Positions 57,126 through 64,000 of a DNA stretch of 64,000 nt are shown one piece after another. The translations under genes and the position numbers were made by a program. Position 1 is the first letter of the stretch. Every line of letters begins with the position of its first letter. The DNA lies in assembly GCA_019113745.1 (NCBI GenBank), contig DXGV01000036.1, positions 38,152 to 102,151 of the forward strand, given 5' to 3'. The notes under the pieces were generated by a model. It was not told the DNA's origin. It did not search any database and worked only from the letters and a program-made list of their open reading frames with translations. The DNA comes from Candidatus Blautia intestinavium. GTDB taxonomy: Bacteria > Bacillota > Clostridia > Lachnospirales > Lachnospiraceae.

Positions 57126-57980
57126 ATGGAAGATCAGAAAATGGACAATCTTCTGAACCTGGCGTCTGATTCCACAGAAGAAGAGCGCCGGAAATCAGGG
57201 AATCTGAATGTTGGTTATACACAAGAAACAGGAATGTGGGATATAGTGATAAAATACAGTGGAGAAATCGGGGCGCTGTCCGGGGAAGGAGTGCGGGCAG
57301 CCCCCCTTTTGGGCGGATATGCGGTGGTAACGCTTCCGGAGCGGCAGTTGGAAAGCTTTGTGTCGCAGCCTCAGATTGAGTTCGCGGAAATGCCGAAGCG
57401 TCTCTATTTTCAGGTGGATCAGGGAACGGAAGCGAGTTGTATACGTCCGGTACAGAGAGAAATTGACGGAGAGCCGGGACTTACCGGGAAGGGAGTGCTG
57501 ATCGGAATTGTGGATTCCGGAGTGGATTACCGTCATCCGGATTTCCAAAGAGAGGACGTAACAAGCCGTATTCTGAAGCTGTGGGATCAGAGCGCGCCGA
57601 AAGAGGCGGGCCGTCCGCCAGAGGGTTATTTCCTGGGAGCAGAATATGGTGAGGAAGAAATCAACCGCGCTCTGGAGCTTCCGGAAGAAGAGGGCAGGCT
57701 TCTCGTGCCCCAGCAGGATCTCAGCGGGCATGGGACGGCAGTGCTGGGGATCGCTGCAGGAAACGGAAGGGCCTCCGGCGGCGTTTATCGCGGTGTAGCC
57801 TGTGAAAGCGATATCATTGCGGTGAAAATGGGAACACCAAGGGAGAATTCCTTTCCAAGAACCACTGAGCTGATGCAAGGAGTGGATTACCTGGTGCGTC
57901 AGGCGCTGAGACTGGGAAGGCCCATGGCTGTTAATTTAAGCTTCGGGAATAATTATGGTTCTCATGAACCTTATAATTAG
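57126..57980 (+). pseudogene. Truncated S8 (subtilisin-like) peptidase
   Basis: VLIGIVDSGVDYRHPDF (Asp) and DLSGHGTAVLGIAAGNG (His) present; ORF ends at NLSFGNNYGSHEPYN*, before any catalytic-Ser GTS motif. Confidence 0.75.
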
Positions 57981-58034
57981 GGGAAAGACAAAGAAAACAC
58001 TGATATTTCCTGCGTTTGCAGGCTGTATCAGTGT

Positions 58035-58205
58035 TTACTTTATATGAGAATCGGCTGTCGTTTTTACCTTGTAGTATTCGGTCAGGATCATATTAATCTG
58101 CTGGGAACGTGTGCGGAAATTCTCTTTTGCGTCCTTGTCGATTTCGGCTACCAACTCTTTTGAAAGAGTTGTATAAACCTGTATATTGTTGGAACTGATA
58201 GCCAT
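58035..58205 (-). CDS. Small ribbon-helix-helix (CopG/Arc-type) protein, 56 aa
   Basis: Not in the ORF track; minus strand MAISSNNIQVYTTLSKELVAEIDKDAKENFRTRSQQINMILTEYYKVKTTADSHIK*; RBS GGAGGTGCTAT. Confidence 0.75.
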   Translation of the reverse strand: MAISSNNIQVYTTLSKELVAEIDKDAKENFRTRSQQINMILTEYYKVKTTADSHIK

Positions 58206-58429
58206 ATAGCACCTCCGGTTAAAATTAATAACTGTATTTTATCATAAAAACAATGTATAAACAACTTTCAAGAAGTAATCAGGGCAGCGTAAAACTTCCG
58301 TTTCAATACTAATTAAATCTGATTGGTGGTATTTGTTGTTCTTTACTTTCCCAGATGTAACAGTAGTATACCGTGTCGAAATGGTGAAGTTGCTTTTTGG
58401 AAGGCGAGGTGTTATACTAAAGAAAACAC

Positions 58430-58443
58430 TTTAATAAAGTATA
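58430..58443. promoter_or_regulatory. Candidate ROK operator half (TTTAATAAAGTATA)
   Basis: Exact 14-mer repeated at 59756-59769, upstream of the regulator gene. Confidence 0.5.
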
Positions 58444-58454
58444 GGCGGTATAAC

Positions 58455-59582
58455 ATGGAAAGAAAGCAGACAACAAACATAGAGGTAAAGAAAAAAAACA
58501 GAAATCGCATTTTCCGCTATATCTGCAAGCATGGAACGGTTTCAAATCCGGAGATTTCGTATGATATGAAGATGAGCCTTCCCACTGTAACGCAGATTAC
58601 AAAGGAACTGATTGAGAAGGGATTAATTGAAGAAACCGGAGAATTGCAGTCTACGGGAGGAAGACGTGCAAAGGCGCTGTCGGTTGCGGTTAATGTAAAG
58701 CAGGCGGTTGGGGTGGATATTACAAAAAATCATATTGGTTTTGTACTTACCAACCTTACAGGTGAGATTTTAAAACATATGCGTATTTTTCTTCCCTATG
58801 CACATGAGGAGACGTATTATCGCAGGGTGAATGATGAACTGGAAGCTTTTTTGGAGGAAAGCAAGATTGATCGGAAGAGGATTTTGGGTATAGGAATTTC
58901 TTTCCCTGGAATTGTTGATTTAGACAGACAGTTGATTACATATTCACATATCCTTGGTGTAAAAATGATATCTTTTGGTTCCATAAGCAGCTTTTTTGCA
59001 TACCCCTGCTGTTTTTTAAATGATGCAAATGCAGGAGCTTATGCGGAAGGAATCTGTTCCGATGAACGGAAACGGTTTTTCTACTTGTCTTTAAGTAATA
59101 CAGTTGGAGGAGCAATTTTTGATCGTAATGGACTTGTACAGGGGGAGCATTTCCGATGCGGGGAAGTCGGGCATATGACTGTGATCCCTGATGGGAAAAT
59201 ATGTTATTGCGGAAAAAAAGGATGTCTGGATGCGTATTGCAGTGCAGCAATTTTGTCAGGTGCGGCAGAAGGAAAGTTAGGAAAGTTCTTTGAACTGTTG
59301 GAAAAGAAAGACCAAGGGGCAGCGGAAATATGGGATGTCTATACAGGTTATCTGGCTGTGGCATTGAATAACATCCATATGCTTCTTGACTGTGATATTA
59401 TTCTGGGGGGATATGTGGGAAGTTATGTAGAGCCTTATTTATTGGATATATGGAATAAAGTATCAGAGCGGAATACATTTACAGAGGATCGGCAATTTGT
59501 AAATAGCTGCAGATATCAGGTTGGGGCAGCTGCACTGGGAGCAGCACTTGAAGTAATTGAAAATTTTATAAAGCAGATATAG
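58455..59582 (+). CDS. ROK family transcriptional regulator (XylR/NagC-like)
   Basis: N-terminal winged HTH (NPEISYDMKMSLPTVTQITKELIEKGLI) plus ROK domain (CYCGKKGCLDAYCS). Confidence 0.93.
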   Translation: MERKQTTNIEVKKKNRNRIFRYICKHGTVSNPEISYDMKMSLPTVTQITKELIEKGLIEETGELQSTGGRRAKALSVAVNVKQAVGVDITKNHIGFVLTNLTGEILKHMRIFLPYAHEETYYRRVNDELEAFLEESKIDRKRILGIGISFPGIVDLDRQLITYSHILGVKMISFGSISSFFAYPCCFLNDANAGAYAEGICSDERKRFFYLSLSNTVGGAIFDRNGLVQGEHFRCGEVGHMTVIPDGKICYCGKKGCLDAYCSAAILSGAAEGKLGKFFELLEKKDQGAAEIWDVYTGYLAVALNNIHMLLDCDIILGGYVGSYVEPYLLDIWNKVSERNTFTEDRQFVNSCRYQVGAAALGAALEVIENFIKQI

Positions 59583-59755
59583 GAAGCACACGATGCTTTA
59601 AAAGGAGATTTCAGAAATGAAATCTCCTTTTTTGATGCAGTTTTACTAAAATATAGAATGTGTTTTTGAGTATAATGACGAAATACCACTTGATTGATAG
59701 GAATGCATTGACAAAATTGTATAGGGGATATAAAATAAAAAACATAATAAAACTA

Positions 59756-59769
59756 TTTAATAAAGTATA
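59756..59769. promoter_or_regulatory. Candidate ROK operator half (TTTAATAAAGTATA)
   Basis: Exact repeat of 58430-58443, upstream of the dehydrogenase operon. Confidence 0.5.
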
Positions 59770-59801
59770 AATAAAAGTAAGCAAAAAAGGAGGATGCGAC
59801 A

Positions 59802-60851
59802 ATGGAAGGAAAAATGAAAGTTGCAGTCATGCTGGGAATCGGAAAAATGGGTTTTGAAGAACGGGAGATTCCAAAAGTAAAAGATGACGAGGTATTGGTA
59901 AAACTGGAATACGTGGGTATCTGCGGAAGCGACCTGCATTATTACGAAACAGGGGCAATCGGGGATTATGTGGTAGAGCCGCCCTTTGTACTGGGACATG
60001 AGCCAGGTGGAACGGTTGTTGAAGTCGGGAAGAATGTAAAGCATCTGAAAGTTGGAGATAGAGTTGCACTGGAGCCGGGAAAGACGTGCGGCCATTGTGA
60101 ATTTTGTAAAACGGGGCGATACAATCTGTGTTCGGATGTGGTGTTCTTTGCAACGCCTCCTGTAGATGGCGTATTTCAAGAATATGTCGCCCACGAAGCA
60201 GAGCTGTGCTTCAAACTGCCGGACAATGTAAGTACATTGGAGGGGGCTTTGATCGAGCCTTTAGCAGTGGGATTCCATGCAGCAATCCAGGGAGATGCGC
60301 ATCTTGGGCAGAAAGCTGTTGTCATGGGTGCAGGCTGCATCGGTCTTGTTTCCATGATGGCGCTGAAAGCCAGAGGAGTATCTGAGGTATATGTGGTGGA
60401 CATTATGGAGAAACGTCTTGAGAAAGCATTGGAACTGGGGGCAACCGGAGTAATCAATGGGGCGAAGGAGGATGTCCTGGAACGGGTAAAGGAACTGACA
60501 GATGGAGCAGGTATGGATCTGGTAATTGAGACAGCAGGTACAGAAATTACAACAAGGCAGGCAATTCATATGGCTAAAAAAGGTTCCAACATTGTTCTTG
60601 TAGGATATAGCAAGACCGGCGAGATGACACTTCCCATGAGCCTTGTGCTGGACAAAGAACTGACCTTTAAGACCGTATTCCGGTACCGCCATATTTATCC
60701 GATGGCAATTGATGCGGTTGCGGCAGGAAAGGTAAACCTGAAAGGAATTGTAACGGATGTATTTAGGTTGGATGAAGCGCAGAAAGCAATGGACTACAGC
60801 GTGAATAACAAAGCTGATATTGTAAAGGCTGTTATTCGTATTGCAGAATAA
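59802..60851 (+). CDS. Zinc-dependent polyol dehydrogenase (L-iditol/sorbitol/xylitol dehydrogenase family)
   Basis: GICGSDLHYYETGAIGDYVVEPPFVLGHEPGGTVVEVG; CGHCEFCKTGRYNLC. Confidence 0.92.
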   Translation: MEGKMKVAVMLGIGKMGFEEREIPKVKDDEVLVKLEYVGICGSDLHYYETGAIGDYVVEPPFVLGHEPGGTVVEVGKNVKHLKVGDRVALEPGKTCGHCEFCKTGRYNLCSDVVFFATPPVDGVFQEYVAHEAELCFKLPDNVSTLEGALIEPLAVGFHAAIQGDAHLGQKAVVMGAGCIGLVSMMALKARGVSEVYVVDIMEKRLEKALELGATGVINGAKEDVLERVKELTDGAGMDLVIETAGTEITTRQAIHMAKKGSNIVLVGYSKTGEMTLPMSLVLDKELTFKTVFRYRHIYPMAIDAVAAGKVNLKGIVTDVFRLDEAQKAMDYSVNNKADIVKAVIRIAE

Positions 60852-60931
60852 GAGAAGAGTCAAAAGCAGGAAAGGCTGGCATGGCACCTGCATGGTCGTA
60901 TCCAACAGGTGCCTGAAAAGGATAGATAAAG

Positions 60932-61330
60932 ATGGAAAAGGATTTTAAAAAGTATATTACCGGATTACAGCATATAGGAATCCCTACAAATGACATTGAA
61001 AAAACAAAGGATTTTTATAGATTGCTGGGATTTCGGGTTGTTTTTCAAACTGTGAACCAGGAAGCAGATGAGAAGGTTACTTTCTTAAAGCTGGGTCATA
61101 CGGTAATTGAGACTTATGAAAATAAACATGCAGCGATGGAAAATGGTGCGTTGGATCATATTGCGCTGAATGTTACAGATATTGAAGATGTATACAAATT
61201 GGTAACGAAAGCAGGATTTTCAATTTTGGAAAAGGGAATCCAGTTTCTTCCATTTTGGGAACGTGGGGTAAGATTTTTTACAATTACCGGTCCCAACAAG
61301 GAAAAAGTAGAGTTCAGCCAGTATTTATAA
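60932..61330 (+). CDS. VOC family protein
   Basis: LQHIGIPTNDIEKTKDFYRLLGF; DHIALNVTDIEDVYKLV. Confidence 0.88.
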   Translation: MEKDFKKYITGLQHIGIPTNDIEKTKDFYRLLGFRVVFQTVNQEADEKVTFLKLGHTVIETYENKHAAMENGALDHIALNVTDIEDVYKLVTKAGFSILEKGIQFLPFWERGVRFFTITGPNKEKVEFSQYL

Positions 61331-61349
61331 GTGGTAAAGGGGGATTGTA

Positions 61350-62726
61350 ATGGATCAGAAAGATACAAACGTAAAAGTGCCGTTGATTAGTAAGATTGCA
61401 TACGGCATGGGTGATGTAGGATGTAATTTCAGTTGGATGTTTGTAGGAAATTTCCTGATGATTTTCTATACAGACGTTTTTGGGATTGGTATGGGAGCCG
61501 TAGCAGGTTTGATGTTGTTCTCACGATTTTGGGATGCGATTAATGATCCAGTTATTGGTGGGTTAAGTGATAAAACGCATACAAAATGGGGAAGATACAG
61601 ACCGTGGCTGCTGATTGCGGCACCATTGACAGCAATCGTATTGATTATGACATTTTGGGCACATCCGGATTGGTCGTCTACTGCCAAGATTATCTATATG
61701 GCAATTACTTATTGTATTCTTGTTTTGGGCTATACTTGTGTGAATATTCCTTATGGTACGCTGTGCGGAGCGATGACACAAAATATAGAGGAACGTGCTA
61801 AAATCAATACATTTCGATCTGTCAGCGCAATGGTTGCGATTGGCATTATCAATATCGTGACGGTTCCGCTTATTGAGACCCTTGGTAATGGAAATGATAA
61901 AAGAGGATATTTGCTGATTGCTGTTTTATATGGATGTATTTTTGCAGCATGTCATATCTTCTGTTTTGCAAAAACGAAAGAAGTGGTGGAAGTACCAGAG
62001 AAAGAAAAAATTTCCATAAAGGTTCAATTAGGAACGGTGATGAAAAATCGTCCATATATGATCGCTCTTGCTGGACAGTTTCTGTTTGGTGTGACACTTT
62101 ATGGAAGAAATGCGGATGCATTATACTATTTTACCTATGTGGAGGGAAACCAAGCACTATTTAGCACCTATTCCATGTTTATCATTCTTCCATCCATTAT
62201 TGGTGCAGCATGTTTTCCGTTTGTATTTCGGCTTACGAATAATAAAGGACGGTCTGCATCCATTTTTGCACTGTTGACAGGAATTAGCATGTTTTGCATG
62301 TATTTCTTTACAGTCAGAGAAACCCCTGTTCCATTTTATATATTTTCCTGCTTGGCACAATTTTTCTTTTCGGGTTTTAATACTGCAATCTATGCTATTG
62401 TTCCGGACTGTGTGGAGTATGGTGAATGGAAGACAGGGCTTAGAAATGACGGATTTCAGTATGCGTTTATTTCACTGGGAAACAAAATCGGAATGGCGAT
62501 TGGAACTTCCGTGCTTGCAGGAATTTTGGGTATGTTCGGATATGCTGCAAACCAACAGCAGAATGCAGCAGTACTGTCAGTTATTAAGCATTCGTTTACA
62601 ACGGTTCCGGGGATACTTTGGATTATAACGGCTGTAGTCTTGTATTTCTATCGTTTAAATAAGAAAACATATAATAAGATTGTGCATGAAATACAGGTAA
62701 GAAAGGGAGAGAACAATCATGTATGA
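61350..62726 (+). CDS. MFS/GPH (glycoside-pentoside-hexuronide) symporter
   Basis: KIAYGMGDVGCNFSWMFVGNFLMIFYTDVFGI; DPVIGGLSDKTHTKWGRYRPWLL. Confidence 0.93.
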   Translation: MDQKDTNVKVPLISKIAYGMGDVGCNFSWMFVGNFLMIFYTDVFGIGMGAVAGLMLFSRFWDAINDPVIGGLSDKTHTKWGRYRPWLLIAAPLTAIVLIMTFWAHPDWSSTAKIIYMAITYCILVLGYTCVNIPYGTLCGAMTQNIEERAKINTFRSVSAMVAIGIINIVTVPLIETLGNGNDKRGYLLIAVLYGCIFAACHIFCFAKTKEVVEVPEKEKISIKVQLGTVMKNRPYMIALAGQFLFGVTLYGRNADALYYFTYVEGNQALFSTYSMFIILPSIIGAACFPFVFRLTNNKGRSASIFALLTGISMFCMYFFTVRETPVPFYIFSCLAQFFFSGFNTAIYAIVPDCVEYGEWKTGLRNDGFQYAFISLGNKIGMAIGTSVLAGILGMFGYAANQQQNAAVLSVIKHSFTTVPGILWIITAVVLYFYRLNKKTYNKIVHEIQVRKGENNHV

Positions 62727-63678
62727 TGTTGTTGCATTAGGTGAACTGCTAATTGATTTTATTCAAAATAGCAGCAGTTCCAATGGAAATCCGATATTTG
62801 AAGCAAATCCAGGAGGAGCGCCATGTAATGTATTATCAATGTTGGCCGGTTTGGGCTATAAAACCGCTTTTATAGGGAAGGTGGGAGACGACTACTTTGG
62901 GAAAATGCTCGGGAATACGATCAAAAGGATTGGTATTTCTGATGAAGGCTTGATTTATGATAACGGAGCGAATACTACACTTGCAATTGTTCATACGATG
63001 GCAGATGGGGACAGAGACTTTTCATTTTATAGAAAACCAGGGGCTGACATCATGCTGGAGGAGAAAGACGTTTGTAAAGAATTGATTGAACATTGTCGTA
63101 TTTTTCATTTTGGCTCCCTTTTTTTGACCGACGAACCGGCCGCTTCAGCGACAAAAGCTGCTGTTACTTATGCAAAAGAGATAGGTAAATGGATTTCTTT
63201 TGACCCTAATTTAAGAAAACCATTGTGGATTGATTTGGAACAGGCAAGGGCAGCTATTTGGTATGGAATAAGAGAGTGTGACATTCTGAAGATTGCTGAC
63301 GATGAAATAAAATGGCTCACTGGAGTAAATGATTACGATCAGGGTGTAAAGATAATAAGGGAACATTCCAAGGCAAAACTGATTAATGTGACATTAGGTA
63401 AAAACGGAAGCATTTCATACTATTCCAATAAAAAAATCTTTGGTCAGCCGTTTCTCAGCAAAGATACAGTTGATACTACAGGGGCAGGGGATACGTTTTG
63501 TGCCAGTGTTCTTGCTTTTATATTGGAGAACGGATTAAATAATCTGGAAAAGGACCAATTGGAACAGATGCTGTTGTTTGCCAATGCTGCCGCATCTATT
63601 GTTACAACTCGGAAAGGTGCGATTTGTTCTATGCCAAATAAAGAAGAGGTCTGCGCTCTTATTGTTAATCGTATTTGA
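62719..63678 (+). CDS. PfkB family carbohydrate kinase (fructokinase-like)
   Basis: VALGELLIDFI, NPGGAPCNVLSMLAGLGYKTAFIGKVGDDYFG, DTTGAGDTFCASVLAF. Confidence 0.92.
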   Translation: MYDVVALGELLIDFIQNSSSSNGNPIFEANPGGAPCNVLSMLAGLGYKTAFIGKVGDDYFGKMLGNTIKRIGISDEGLIYDNGANTTLAIVHTMADGDRDFSFYRKPGADIMLEEKDVCKELIEHCRIFHFGSLFLTDEPAASATKAAVTYAKEIGKWISFDPNLRKPLWIDLEQARAAIWYGIRECDILKIADDEIKWLTGVNDYDQGVKIIREHSKAKLINVTLGKNGSISYYSNKKIFGQPFLSKDTVDTTGAGDTFCASVLAFILENGLNNLEKDQLEQMLLFANAAASIVTTRKGAICSMPNKEEVCALIVNRI

Positions 63679-63932
63679 TTAATTGGATGCAATACATAGG
63701 TAATCCGTTAAGTTGTAATGCAAATTAGAAAAGCAAATAAATGGATATGGTTGGAAGATTGGTTATGAAATAATTGAGTATAATGCTTAAATCCATTGCT
63801 CAAGTTAAAACATTTGTAAATGAAGTAGTCAACGCTGAAAGTACTGCTCATATATTAAGTAACAGGGGAGAGACCGTTTCAAGTTTTGTGTAAACTAAAA
63901 AAATTGATGTAAGATATGTCATTAGTTTCTTT

Positions 63933-63962
63933 GGGCAGGACCAATTTTTTGAGGTTCTGCCC
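63933..63962 (+). terminator. Hairpin near window end
   Basis: GGGCAGGACC...GGTTCTGCCC. Confidence 0.5.
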
Positions 63963-64000
63963 TTGCTTGTATTATAATGCAGTTTCCAGACATGTCAAGC

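Noticed and set aside
63783-63893. 36-aa ORF MLKSIAQVKTFVNEVVNAESTAHILSNRGETVSSFV
   Set aside because: Too short to assign; a faint HPr-like look at the N-terminus is not enough.
63867-63900. GAGACCGTTTCAAGTTTTGTGTAAACTAAA resembling an IS256-type terminal repeat
   Set aside because: No transposase and no second repeat visible before the window ends; cannot be supported from this sequence.
1-64000. CRISPR arrays, rRNA, tRNA genes
   Set aside because: None recognised by eye: no regularly spaced direct repeats and no rRNA or tRNA cloverleaf signatures noticed.

Overview
The 64 kb window has the gene content and leader style of a gut Firmicute, probably Lachnospiraceae (this assignment is inferred). 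It is gene-dense and mostly + strand. Main blocks:
(1) 0.2-10.6 kb: catabolic cluster with two LacI regulators, two pita-bread (M24/creatinase-fold) proteins that both lack canonical metal ligands, a ribose-type ABC importer, a phosphotriesterase-family hydrolase and a small ASRT-family protein, with two classes of palindromic operator.
(2) 10.7-21.3 kb: housekeeping genes: dapF, MBL hydrolase, prfB with a programmed frameshift, ACT protein, hom, apgM-like, lysC, DUF975, tex.
(3) 21.3-29.8 kb: two ABC importers, TrpXYZ-like on - and BMP/nucleoside-type on +.
(4) 29.9-31.5 kb: bioB-bioY with a BirA-like operator.
(5) 31.7-41.2 kb: PfkB kinase, SorE-like reductase, YesM/YesN two-component system and an ABC importer of the 'ferric'/AfuABC type, interrupted by a transposase remnant and bracketed by near-identical hairpins.
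(6) 41.3-49.9 kb: VOC protein, phosphoesterase, NifX-like/FKBP fusion, macrodomain protein, FMN riboswitch-ribU, a toxin-antitoxin pair bracketed by duplicated terminator hairpins, ECF sigma/anti-sigma, NUDIX, acetyltransferase.
(7) 50-55.3 kb: ptsG-licT-ptsH-ptsI, then an SSS symporter with a compact double-terminator leader.
(8) 57-64 kb: truncated S8 protease, an unlisted small RHH ORF, and a ROK-regulated polyol/ketose cluster.
Best candidates for undescribed biology are the 0.2-10.6 kb cluster, the NifX-FKBP fusion, and the putative sugar-phosphate importer island. All family calls come from reading motifs; no database search was run.
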